NCBI GenBank assembly: GCA_029239935.1
Contig: JARBTY010000140.1
Location: 1 to 7,937 of the forward strand
From: Clostridia bacterium
GTDB lineage: Bacteria > Bacillota_A > Clostridia > Lachnospirales > Cellulosilyticaceae
DNA: 7,937 nucleotides
Direction of reading: 5' to 3'
The translations under genes and the position numbers were made by a program. Every line of letters begins with the position of its first letter. The stretch's first letter is position 1. Positions 1 through 6,603 of this stretch are shown piece by piece. The notes beneath the pieces were generated by a model that was not told where the DNA came from, searched no databases, and was given only the letters and a program-made list of their open reading frames with translations.

Positions 1-2853
1 GCCAAAACCAATGGACATTCTCTATATTATGGAGTGACTAAGGATTTGGCTGAGGGCGCATTTGTGCAGGATTTTGGCAAGTTTGATGCTAGAACAAGAG
101 ATTGGTATAAGGCTGCTAAAGAAAATAAGAAACCCATATTTTCTCCGCTGTATAAGCATTTTGTTAAAGAGGATCTGGTACTTTCCGCAGCTTACCCTAT
201 CTATGATCAAACAGATCATTTTAAGGGCGTAATAGGTACTCATATCACGCTTTCAAGGTTAAATCAATATTTGCAAGATAAGCTGCAAGATAAAAGAGGA
301 ATAGCCTATATTGTTGAGCTAAACACAGGGGAAGTTGTAGGTAATTCTATTAATAAACCTAATTTTAAAACGCTTTCCGATGGGTCAGTTAAAAGGATTG
401 CAATCGAAGAAGTTGCAAGTCAATCTATTGCGGATGCTTATAAAAAGTATAAAGAGTCTGAAAAAAATTATGATACGATCAAAGATGGACAAGAGAAATT
501 TCACATAAAATTTTCCGAATATAAAAAAGAGGGCTTAGAATGGCTTATTATAACAGCTATCCCTGAAAATATGTTCACAAAGGAGATTAAAGAAAACATT
601 ACCGATGCTTTGATATTATTGATTGTTTCGGTGTTTTTATCCATTCTTATCTATATGAAAAGTACAGACGTTATTTTAGAACCTATTAGTGATTTAATAA
701 AAACGACAGAGCGTTTTTCAAAAGGGGATTTATCACAGAGGGCAAGAATTTCTAGATATAAGGAAATTGGAAAGTTGGCAGAGTCATTTAATCATATGGC
801 AGCAGAGTTACATAGTTTTATCAATAGTCTTGAAGAAAAGGTTTCAGAGAGAACACTAGAGTTTGAATATGCCAACAATGCATTAAAAAAGAGTAAGGAA
901 AAGATTCAGCTCTTGTTAGATTCCACAGCAGAAGGAATATTTGGCATCGATATGAATGAAAAATGTACCTTTATAAATGCCAGTGGCCTTAGACTACTTG
1001 GATATGAAAGTCAAGATGATTTGATAGGGACCAATATACACGAGAAGATTCATTACAAATGTTATAAGGGGACACAGTATGTATTAGAAACGTGTCAAAT
1101 ATTTGCGGCATTGACTAAGGGGGCAGGGGTTCATTCAGATGATGAAGTGTTTTGGAGAGTAGATGGAACCTCTTTTCCAGTAGAATATTTTTCTTATCCA
1201 CAGTATGTAGAGGGGGAGATTACTGGAGCTGTTATAACTTTTATGGATATTACAGAGCGTAAGCAAGTTCAAGAGGAACTCATTATTGCTAAAGAAAAAG
1301 CAGAGGCAGCCAATATTGCCAAGAGTCAGTTTCTTGCCAATATGAGCCACGAGATTAGAACACCTATGAATGGCATGATGGGTTTTTTGCAGATTCTTAA
1401 GCATACAAAGCTTAGTAATGATCAACAGGAGTTCGTTGAAATCATACAAACTTCCGCAGATAACTTATTGACAATTATTAATGATATCCTAGATATCTCA
1501 AAAGTTGAGGCAGGTAAAATGGAGCTAGAGTGTATATCTTTTGATATACGTTTAATGATAGAAAATACAGTGGTTCTTTTTGATGCAAAAGCAAAGGGGA
1601 AAGGCATTGAACTTAACATGCTGGTGAGTTCAGATCTCCCACAGTATGTTATAGGAGATCCAACAAAATTAAGGCAAGTCATGGGTAATTTACTGAATAA
1701 TGCAGTGAAGTTTACTGACCACGGAGAAGTGTTTATTGAGGTCTCTTTAGTTGATGAATCTGATGAGCAAATAGAAATCTTATTTAAGATAAGAGATACG
1801 GGGATTGGGATGTCCATAGAAGAAGTGAATAAGATCTTTAAGCCGTTTAGCCAAGCGGATCCATCTTCTACAAGAAAATACGGAGGAACTGGACTTGGAC
1901 TTGCGATTTGTAAAAGACTGGTGGACATAATGGGTGGCACCATAGAGGTTTTGAGCCATAAAGGAGAAGGGACGACGTTTAGTGTCCTTATGTGTTTGGG
2001 TAAGTCGAAAGATACAATGATGCTAGAAAGCAAAGGACCTAACCAAGTAAAAACAGATGGGGTAGTAATAGGGGATATGGTCCAAGAAGCTTATTATCAT
2101 AAACAACTTAAAATACTAGTAGTCGAAGATGATCACATTAACAGAAAGTTTGTTATTGAGCTTTTGAAGAGGCATGGGCTCAGCTGTGATATTGCAATGA
2201 ATGGAGTAGAGGCAATCAGGAACTGTAAAAATAGAGCGTATGATATTATCTTTATGGATTGTCAGATGCCCCTGATGGATGGACATGAAGCGACAAGGCA
2301 GATTCGTCTATTAGAAGGAGATAATAGGCATACAACTATAATAGCTATGACGGCCCATGCTATGAAGGGCCACAAAGAAAAATGTCTGAAAGCAGGCATG
2401 GATGATTACCTAAGTAAGCCTATCCATGTAGATCAAGTGATAAGCATACTGCAAAAATATGAAAAGACTCAAGATAGAGAGGGCCGGGAAGATAAAGATA
2501 TGCGCCATTTTACTGATACAGTGCGTCTGCTTATGAAGGAATCAGGTTTTGACAAAGAAATGTGTGAAGAATTAGTGGGGGACTTTTGTGAGCAAGCAAA
2601 AGGGTTGATAAAGCATATTAAAGTGCAAATGGGTGAAAATAATCTTGCAGAAGCAGGCTTCGCGTTACATCGATTAAAGGGTTCCGCTGGAAGTGTAAGG
2701 GCTAAAGAAATCGCAAAATATGCTATAGAAGCTGAAAGCGCAGTGAAAAATAATGCGATGCAACTGCTTTCGGATTTAGTAGAGAAACTAGAAAAATTGA
2801 TAAATACTTTATGTGAAAACAGAGAGAAGTGGCATACGAAATATCCAATTTGA
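1..2853 (+). CDS. Hybrid sensor histidine kinase, Cache-HAMP-PAS-HisKA-HATPase-REC-HPt (5' end missing)
   Basis: This is a membrane-bound hybrid kinase carrying a whole phosphorelay in one chain. The frame is open from base 1, and the GTG at 34 lies inside a conserved Cache segment, so the true start is outside the window. Residues are counted from the codon at base 1. The C-terminal part of an extracytoplasmic Cache sensor (about 1-190) shows DARTRDWY and SAAYPIYD. A TM helix (about 199-218), HAMP (219-273), a short coiled coil and PAS (about 302-419, ending in FMDITERK) follow. HisKA has FLANMSHEIRTPMNG with H450 as the phosphoryl site. HATPase_c has N-box N563/N567, G1 DTGIGM from 599 and G2 GGTGLGL from 628. 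REC (about 703-819) has E709/D710/D711, acceptor D753 in MDCQMPLMDG, T784 and K806. HPt (about 841-941) has H890 in HRLKGSAGS. All catalytic residues seen are intact. No output regulator is adjacent. The sensed ligand is unknown. Confidence 0.95.
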   Translation, partial: AKTNGHSLYYGVTKDLAEGAFVQDFGKFDARTRDWYKAAKENKKPIFSPLYKHFVKEDLVLSAAYPIYDQTDHFKGVIGTHITLSRLNQYLQDKLQDKRGIAYIVELNTGEVVGNSINKPNFKTLSDGSVKRIAIEEVASQSIADAYKKYKESEKNYDTIKDGQEKFHIKFSEYKKEGLEWLIITAIPENMFTKEIKENITDALILLIVSVFLSILIYMKSTDVILEPISDLIKTTERFSKGDLSQRARISRYKEIGKLAESFNHMAAELHSFINSLEEKVSERTLEFEYANNALKKSKEKIQLLLDSTAEGIFGIDMNEKCTFINASGLRLLGYESQDDLIGTNIHEKIHYKCYKGTQYVLETCQIFAALTKGAGVHSDDEVFWRVDGTSFPVEYFSYPQYVEGEITGAVITFMDITERKQVQEELIIAKEKAEAANIAKSQFLANMSHEIRTPMNGMMGFLQILKHTKLSNDQQEFVEIIQTSADNLLTIINDILDISKVEAGKMELECISFDIRLMIENTVVLFDAKAKGKGIELNMLVSSDLPQYVIGDPTKLRQVMGNLLNNAVKFTDHGEVFIEVSLVDESDEQIEILFKIRDTGIGMSIEEVNKIFKPFSQADPSSTRKYGGTGLGLAICKRLVDIMGGTIEVLSHKGEGTTFSVLMCLGKSKDTMMLESKGPNQVKTDGVVIGDMVQEAYYHKQLKILVVEDDHINRKFVIELLKRHGLSCDIAMNGVEAIRNCKNRAYDIIFMDCQMPLMDGHEATRQIRLLEGDNRHTTIIAMTAHAMKGHKEKCLKAGMDDYLSKPIHVDQVISILQKYEKTQDREGREDKDMRHFTDTVRLLMKESGFDKEMCEELVGDFCEQAKGLIKHIKVQMGENNLAEAGFALHRLKGSAGSVRAKEIAKYAIEAESAVKNNAMQLLSDLVEKLEKLINTLCENREKWHTKYPI

Positions 2854-2857
2854 ATTT

Positions 2858-2909
2858 AAACAAAAAGGACTGCTACAGAGTTAATCAAATGAACTCTGCG
2901 GCAGTCCTT
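2858..2909 (-). terminator. Intrinsic terminator of trxA, between convergent genes
   Basis: Arms 2865-2882 and 2892-2909 pair over 18 positions with one wobble and one mismatch, around a 9-nt loop. Read on the minus strand, the hairpin is followed by TTTTTGTTT (counting the last two stem bases), a good U-tract, so it should end trxA transcription. On the plus strand the stem is followed by CACTCTATTC, with no U-run. Termination of the hybrid kinase transcript here would therefore be weaker. Confidence 0.85.
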
Positions 2910-2918
2910 CACTCTATT

Positions 2919-3230
2919 CTAAAGATTTAGCATATTGATAATATCAGCTTTTGGTCTCGCACCAACAAGTGAATTAACAACTTTGCCGTTTTTAACGACT
3001 TTTAAAGTAGGGATACTCATGACTCCGAAGGCACTTGCCAGTTCGGGCTGCTCATCTATATTTATTTTACATACCTTTGCGGCAGGGATTTCTTGAGCGA
3101 TTTGGTCGATAAGAGGTGATACCATGCGGCAAGGACCGCACCAAGGAGCCCAAAAATCAAGTAAAACAGGTTTATCAGATTTAATGACTTCCTTTTCATA
3201 ATTCTCTCTTGTGATTTTTAAAGTTGGCAT
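2919..3230 (-). CDS. trxA: Thioredoxin
   Basis: This is a cytosolic thiol-disulfide oxidoreductase of 103 residues, the normal length for TrxA. The active site WCGPC spans residues 30-34 in the context FWAPWCGPCRM. The buried acid is D25 (LLDFWA), and the cis-proline is P74 in MSIPT. The fold reads through from the N-terminal strand to the C-terminal helix without a gap. There is no signal peptide, so it acts in the cytoplasm, where it normally takes electrons from thioredoxin reductase; no trxB is in the window. The ATG is supported by AAAGGAG at 3240-3246 with a 9-nt spacer. The gene runs alone, convergent with the hybrid kinase and divergent from the membrane kinase. A promoter with a dyad over its -35 region lies upstream, so it may be controlled by a redox or catabolite regulator (inference). 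Confidence 0.97.
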   Translation of the reverse strand: MPTLKITRENYEKEVIKSDKPVLLDFWAPWCGPCRMVSPLIDQIAQEIPAAKVCKINIDEQPELASAFGVMSIPTLKVVKNGKVVNSLVGARPKADIINMLNL

Positions 3231-3290
3231 AATTTGTATCTCCTTTCAAATATATATATAATTACAAATTTTTATAAGTGTTATAAATCT

Positions 3291-3319
3291 ATTATATGCG
3301 GATTAAATCATTTTATCTG
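3291..3319 (-). promoter_or_regulatory. Probable sigma-A promoter of trxA
   Basis: On the minus strand a perfect TATAAT (plus coordinates 3291-3296) is preceded at 17 bp by CAGATA (3314-3319), which matches only 3 of 6 bases of the -35 consensus. The predicted start is near 3284, giving a 5' leader of about 54 nt before the trxA ATG. The poor -35 suggests dependence on an activator. Confidence 0.6.
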
Positions 3320-3332
3320 TGAGAAAGTCACA
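3318..3332. promoter_or_regulatory. Perfect inverted repeat TGTGA-N5-TCACA, candidate operator
   Basis: The sequence TGTGAGAAAGTCACA has perfect 5-bp arms around a 5-bp centre. Its centre (3325) is about 41 bp upstream of the predicted trxA start, where Crp/Fnr-type class II activators sit over a weak -35. The half-sites resemble Crp and Rex sites, which normally have a 6-bp spacer; here it is 5, so the regulator cannot be named. It lies about 100 bp upstream of the start predicted for the divergent kinase operon. Confidence 0.4.
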
Positions 3333-3389
3333 AACTAGAAAATAAAAATAGAAAGGTAAATGAGGTTAAGACATGCAGTATTTGCAGAG

Positions 3390-3419
3390 TTGATTATATA
3401 GTAAAATTAATGATATAAT
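3390..3419 (+). promoter_or_regulatory. Probable promoter P1 of the kinase/SARP-regulator operon
   Basis: TTGATT (3390-3395) is followed after 18 bp by TATAAT (3414-3419). TG at 3411-3412 makes an extended -10 (TGATATAAT). The start would be near 3426, giving a leader of about 55 nt. This is the best match to sigma-A consensus in the spacer on this strand. Confidence 0.6.
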
Positions 3420-3450
3420 TTGCTTAAAAAGAGTTGTATAATTATATAAT
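3420..3450 (+). promoter_or_regulatory. Possible second promoter P2 of the same operon
   Basis: TTGCTT (3420-3425) and TATAAT (3445-3450) are 19 bp apart, longer than ideal. The region is very AT-rich and contains the overlapping palindromes TATAATTATA and ATTATATAAT, so a chance match is likely enough. It would give a leader of only about 25 nt. Confidence 0.3.
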
Positions 3451-3481
3451 GAAACACTAGAGTACATGGATTTCGAAGTAT

Positions 3482-4888
3482 ATGCCGCATACTATGGAGG
3501 AAGAAAAAATTTATATCATTAATAAGATAAGTGATTACAAAAATAAACTTATAGAGACAATAGAAGCCAACAATGCGGTTAGAGAAGAAGTTGCTTGTTA
3601 CAATATCAATCGATTGTATTATACCGCATTATTTGCGATACCAGTGAACTTGGCTAATATCGTTATTTTTAGCTCTAATGAGTCCATAGAGACACCCTAT
3701 GAAATAAAATGGCAGATGGCCATTAGGATGTGTCATATAAGTTTGGCTGTGATAATGGTTTTTCTTGGGGTCATTTCACATTCTTTAAGAAAGCAAGACG
3801 CCAGCCATTTATTTACTCGGATAATGATAGGGACAGCTATTACAACTATTCTTTTATTTGGCATCTTGATTACGGCTATAGATCAGTTAGTCACCCCAAA
3901 TATTACACCATTTATAGTAGCTTGTACCATTGCTGCAGTTGTCTTTGTTATGAGGCCTTTCTTTGCAGCACTTATCTATACAGGGAGCTTTGCTTTATAT
4001 TATAAAGCTATAGAATGGACACAATATGATGAAAATGTACTGTTATCTAACAGGGTTAATGGCATCACGGCTGTGGTGATTGGATTTGGTTTATCTGTTG
4101 TTTTGTGGAAAAGCCATTATCTTAACTTTAAACAAAAAAGACATATTGAAATGCAGAAATCCAATTTAGAACAAAAGAACAAAGAGCTTTTGGAACTCAA
4201 TCAAGTAAAGGATAAACTATTTACTGTTATTACACATGATATTCGGCAGCCATTAGTAACAATGGTAAGTTTAATGGATCTTCTAGAAGATGATATAGAA
4301 GAGTTAAGCAGTGATAGTAATAAAATCATACAGGATGTTAAGCAGCAGATTAATCACTCCTATTCTATGGTTGACAGCTTATTAGACTGGTGCAAAAATC
4401 AAAGAAGCGGATTTAGTTTTCATCCACATAACTGGGAGCTGCATGAGACAGTATGTGAAACTGTAGATCTGCTACGAAGTGAAGCTGAAGCAAAGGGTAT
4501 AAAAATTGTAAATACAATCACTCCAGGGATGGATGTATTTATCGATAAAGCAATGTTTGATTTAGTACTTAGAAATATTTTGACTAATGCAATAAAATTC
4601 ACGGGCAAAGATGGTTTTATTCGAATAAAAGCTGTTAAAAAAATAGAAAAAGTGATTATTGCTATTCAGGATACAGGTGTAGGGATTGACCAGACAAAAA
4701 TTCAGGAGCTTCTAAATGCAAAAAACGTTAATCCAACCATAGGGACAGCGGGTGAAAAGGGTATAGGATTAGGGTTGCAGCTCTGTAAAGATTTTATACA
4801 TCGTAACGGTGGTGACTTGTGGGCAGAGAGTATGATTGGTAAGGGGAGTACCTTTTATATATCTGTGCCTGTCGGTAAAAACGCTTAG
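3482..4888 (+). CDS. Multi-pass membrane sensor histidine kinase
   Basis: This 468-residue kinase has an N-terminal soluble helix (1-40), then about six hydrophobic segments (roughly 46-66, 83-101, 113-135, 140-157, 159-177, 192-209) with very short loops. A coiled linker (215-243) and the kinase core follow. HisKA shows FTVITHDIRQPL with H252 as phosphoryl acceptor. HATPase_c has N-box N365/N369 (LRNILTNAIKFT), G1 DTGVGID at 397-403 and G2 KGIGLGL at 426-432. There is no PAS, HAMP or large outer loop, so the signal is probably sensed in or at the membrane. The response regulator gene starts 30 bp downstream and is the obvious partner. The ATG at 3482 is the most upstream possible start, since an in-frame stop lies at 3458, but it has only a weak Shine-Dalgarno. 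ATG 3494 is no better. No known sensor family is recognised in the membrane part. Confidence 0.93.
   Translation: MPHTMEEEKIYIINKISDYKNKLIETIEANNAVREEVACYNINRLYYTALFAIPVNLANIVIFSSNESIETPYEIKWQMAIRMCHISLAVIMVFLGVISHSLRKQDASHLFTRIMIGTAITTILLFGILITAIDQLVTPNITPFIVACTIAAVVFVMRPFFAALIYTGSFALYYKAIEWTQYDENVLLSNRVNGITAVVIGFGLSVVLWKSHYLNFKQKRHIEMQKSNLEQKNKELLELNQVKDKLFTVITHDIRQPLVTMVSLMDLLEDDIEELSSDSNKIIQDVKQQINHSYSMVDSLLDWCKNQRSGFSFHPHNWELHETVCETVDLLRSEAEAKGIKIVNTITPGMDVFIDKAMFDLVLRNILTNAIKFTGKDGFIRIKAVKKIEKVIIAIQDTGVGIDQTKIQELLNAKNVNPTIGTAGEKGIGLGLQLCKDFIHRNGGDLWAESMIGKGSTFYISVPVGKNA
3496..3500 (+). promoter_or_regulatory. GGAGG inside the kinase 5' end; start ambiguity
   Basis: The only consensus Shine-Dalgarno near this gene lies 14 bases inside the annotated coding region. 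Eight bases after it is ATT (Ile10, 3509-3511), a rare start codon, in frame. It may be a chance product of the codons ATG GAG GAA, or it may mark an unusual start that omits nine residues. It is noted because it affects the start call. Confidence 0.25.
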
Positions 4889-4918
4889 GACTCATATAGA
4901 CATAGTAGGGGGAAAACT

Positions 4919-6049
4919 ATGAAGGTTGTTATAATAGATGATTCGCAGTCAATGCTTATTATTTTAAAAAAAATATTTGGGAAGATGTCTGATATACAAG
5001 TTGTTGGAGCATTTCAAAGTGTAAATCAAGCAGAAGATTTTTTGAATGAAAATCTTGTTGATGTGGTGTTTATTGATATTAATATGCCAAAAGAAAGTGG
5101 GATTGATTTTGCTAAGCGGGTACTACAAGAAAGGGGTTCTACTGAAATAGTCTTCATCACCTCCCATAAAGAATATGCTTTAGAGGCCTTTGAAGTATAT
5201 GCCTTTGATTACATAGTGAAACCAATCTCAATGGAAAGGTTATATAAAACTATTAATAGGATTAAAGACAAAAAAACGCTGCCAGATGCGGCATCTCAAA
5301 AAACAGAAGAAAAGAAATATAAATTATCAATCTGTTGTTTAGGGAGATTGGATATTTATGGCATAAGGGGAGAAATTGTAAGATTGCCTTCTTCAAAGAG
5401 TGAGGAACTATTAGCCTATTTGTTGATGAATAGAGGAAAACCTGTAAGTAAATGGAAGATAGTAGAAGATCTTTTTACAGAGATGCCGCTATATAATGCA
5501 GAGACCTATTTAAATACTACGACGTACAAGTTGAGAAAGGCTCTAGAGCCTTATGGACTAAAAGATATTATTATCTATGCGAATAAAAGCTATCAGATAG
5601 AGCTTAAAGATATGTATGTTGACTTTATAGAGTTTGAAAATCATGTGAATAGGATGTCTGCTATTAATACAAGCAATATAAAGGATGCTATAGAACTAGA
5701 AAATACTTTTACAGCGGAGTTATTTGAAGAAAAGGGATATTATTGGGCGTTGCCAGAAAGAGAGAGGTTAACAACTCTATATTGGAACTTTGCAAAAATA
5801 TTAAGTAAAAAACTTTTAGAAGACGGAGACTATCTGTTAGCAATAAAAATACTAAAAAAGTTAGAAGAAAGAGATGAAACTGATGAGGAGATTAATAGTT
5901 TTCTCATACAGGCTTATGCGGCGCAGAAAGATAAAATGGCCATGATGAGGCAATATAAAAAGTATGAAGAAATATTAAGAAGAGAACTAGGTATTAAACC
6001 AGAAGTCAAATTTACTGCATTATATAAAAAACTCAAAGATTCTGTTTGA
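4919..6049 (+). CDS. SARP-type response regulator (REC, winged helix, BTAD)
   Basis: This 376-residue transcription factor resembles the COG3947 type. REC (about 1-118) has acidic pair D7/D8, phospho-acceptor D53 in FIDINMP, T81 and K101 in YIVKP. After a polar linker (119-133), an OmpR-like winged helix (about 134-230) contains SSKSEELLAYLLMNRGKPVS and TYLNTTTYKLRKAL; the second is the likely recognition region. The C-terminal helical BTAD domain (about 235-375) ends in LRRELGIKPEVKFTALYKKL, the signature tail of SARP-like activators. AGGGGG (4907-4912), 6 nt before the ATG, fixes the start. It lies 30 bp behind the kinase gene with no terminator between, so the two are very likely co-transcribed and a cognate pair. 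Phosphorylation should control binding to direct repeats. A fitting repeat lies 150 bp downstream, before the next gene. No catalytic residue is missing. Confidence 0.94.
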   Translation: MKVVIIDDSQSMLIILKKIFGKMSDIQVVGAFQSVNQAEDFLNENLVDVVFIDINMPKESGIDFAKRVLQERGSTEIVFITSHKEYALEAFEVYAFDYIVKPISMERLYKTINRIKDKKTLPDAASQKTEEKKYKLSICCLGRLDIYGIRGEIVRLPSSKSEELLAYLLMNRGKPVSKWKIVEDLFTEMPLYNAETYLNTTTYKLRKALEPYGLKDIIIYANKSYQIELKDMYVDFIEFENHVNRMSAINTSNIKDAIELENTFTAELFEEKGYYWALPERERLTTLYWNFAKILSKKLLEDGDYLLAIKILKKLEERDETDEEINSFLIQAYAAQKDKMAMMRQYKKYEEILRRELGIKPEVKFTALYKKLKDSV

Positions 6050-6076
6050 GGTATAGCACCCTAACATTTTAAACTT

Positions 6077-6128
6077 AAAGCAAATTAGAATGGGACGTAG
6101 AAACGTTACATTTTAATTTGCTTTTTTT
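6077..6128 (+). terminator. Strong intrinsic terminator of the kinase/regulator operon
   Basis: A long hairpin has outer arms 6077-6087 and 6114-6124, pairing perfectly (AAAGCAAATTA with TAATTTGCTTT). It continues inward as AATG/CATT and ACGT/ACGT to a 4-nt AGAA loop at 6099-6102. The 22-position stem has only one mismatch and two G-T wobbles. It runs into a T-run (6122-6128). It isolates the downstream Spo0E-like gene from read-through, so that gene needs its own promoter. Confidence 0.92.
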
Positions 6129-6200
6129 GTGTTATAGACTAAAGATGGATAATTCAATACGTCAGTTTTTGAGGTTATTTATAATTTACTGTAATAGCTT

Positions 6201-6218
6201 GTCAGAATTTGGTCAGAA
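6201..6218 (+). repeat. Two direct GTCAGAA heptamers at 11-bp period; candidate SARP activator site
   Basis: GTCAGAA occurs at 6201-6207 and again at 6212-6218, exactly one helical turn apart. The gap from the second copy to TATAAT (6227-6232) is exactly 8 bp, so the repeats occupy the -35 position. SARP-family regulators are known to bind heptameric direct repeats of 11-bp period, with the 3' copy 8 bp from the -10. The regulator encoded just upstream has the SARP-type domain set. Binding by that regulator is inferred, not shown. Confidence 0.6.
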
Positions 6219-6226
6219 CCGATAGA

Positions 6227-6232
6227 TATAAT
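6227..6232 (+). promoter_or_regulatory. -10 element of the Spo0E-like gene promoter
   Basis: A perfect TATAAT lies 31 bp before the ATG. No -35 lies at 16-18 bp; the nearest good hexamer, TTGTCA (6199-6204), is 22 bp away and overlaps the first heptamer. A consensus -10 with a missing -35 replaced by direct repeats is the pattern of an activator-dependent promoter. Predicted start is near 6239. Confidence 0.6.
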
Positions 6233-6263
6233 AAAATAATAAATTCATTTCAGGAGGTCTATC

Positions 6264-6461
6264 ATGTCAAATAAACATTTAAACTATAAACAAGAAATAA
6301 ATGATTTAGAGAGGATTAAGACCGTCAGAGATGAATTGTATGAGTTGATTAATTTTTATGGGGGAAATATGTTAAATAAGGATATCATACAAATGAGCCA
6401 GTATTTAGATAGATTACTAGTAGCACATACCAACCATAAAAAGGTGGAACTATTAGACTAA
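6264..6461 (+). CDS. Spo0E-family aspartyl-phosphate phosphatase
   Basis: This 65-residue protein has the size and two-helix layout of the Spo0E family. Helix 1 is about 11-30 and helix 2 about 38-56, joined by a turn at YGGN. Helix 2 carries SQYLD (45-49), matching the family's SQELD signature, with D49 as the key acidic residue. Characterised members remove the phosphoryl group from Spo0A~P and so delay or block sporulation; some paralogues act on other regulators, so the target here is inferred. There is no signal peptide, so it is cytosolic. A near-perfect AGGAGGT (6252-6258), 6 nt before the ATG, supports the start and strong translation. A terminator upstream and a promoter with 11-bp repeats suggest control by the SARP-type regulator. 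It probably shares a transcript with the genes behind it, since no terminator is seen before 6604. Confidence 0.85.
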   Translation: MSNKHLNYKQEINDLERIKTVRDELYELINFYGGNMLNKDIIQMSQYLDRLLVAHTNHKKVELLD

Positions 6462-6489
6462 GAAAGTGTATGCAAAAGGGGAAAAATGT

Positions 6490-6561
6490 ATGATTAAATT
6501 TAGATACCTTGAAGAAGTAAAAGAAAAAATAACAATACGAAATTTAACAAATGAAGCCTAA
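6490..6561 (+). CDS. Possible 23-residue small protein
   Basis: A short ORF begins at ATG 6490, preceded by AAAGGGG (6475-6481) with an 8-nt spacer, and ends at TAA 6559-6561. The peptide is charged and opens MIKFRYLEEVKEKITIRN. It resembles no family with certainty; the ITIRNLTNE stretch recalls acetyltransferase N-termini, too weak to assign. It starts 28 bp after the Spo0E-like gene. It is in the same frame as the receptor gene at 6604, with no further stop between, so it may be a small protein, a leader peptide or a decayed gene fragment. Expression is unproven. Confidence 0.35.
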   Translation: MIKFRYLEEVKEKITIRNLTNEA

Positions 6562-6603
6562 CCTATACTGTGGTACGCTGCTGTTGGAATGGAAGGTGAA
6601 AGA

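Noticed and set aside
34..36. GTG as the start of the hybrid kinase
   Set aside because: The frame is open back to base 1, and the residues before it (NGHSLYYG) continue the Cache domain; no Shine-Dalgarno precedes it. The gene begins outside the window.
22..243. 73-codon open frame on the minus strand
   Set aside because: It is antisense to the conserved Cache domain of the hybrid kinase.
1135..1449. 104-codon open frame on the minus strand
   Set aside because: Antisense to the PAS/HisKA region. The composition is rich in Leu, Ile, Asn and Cys, as expected of reverse-strand AT-rich coding DNA.
1422..2033. 203-codon open frame on the minus strand
   Set aside because: It lies wholly antisense to the HisKA/HATPase core of the hybrid kinase, whose motifs are intact. 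It has no ribosome site of note and no recognisable domain.
3730..4005. 91-codon open frame on the plus strand, in another frame
   Set aside because: It overlaps the membrane domain of the histidine kinase, is rich in Tyr, Ser and Cys, and has no family features.
6180..6185. A second TATAAT as an alternative promoter for the Spo0E-like gene
   Set aside because: No -35-like hexamer lies 16-18 bp upstream and no repeat element accompanies it. The spacer is AT-rich enough for chance matches.
6199..6207. TTGTCAGAA as a Spo0A box
   Set aside because: Spo0A boxes read TGNCGAA. Both copies here carry an extra A between C and G, so they do not fit, and the repeat geometry fits SARP sites better.
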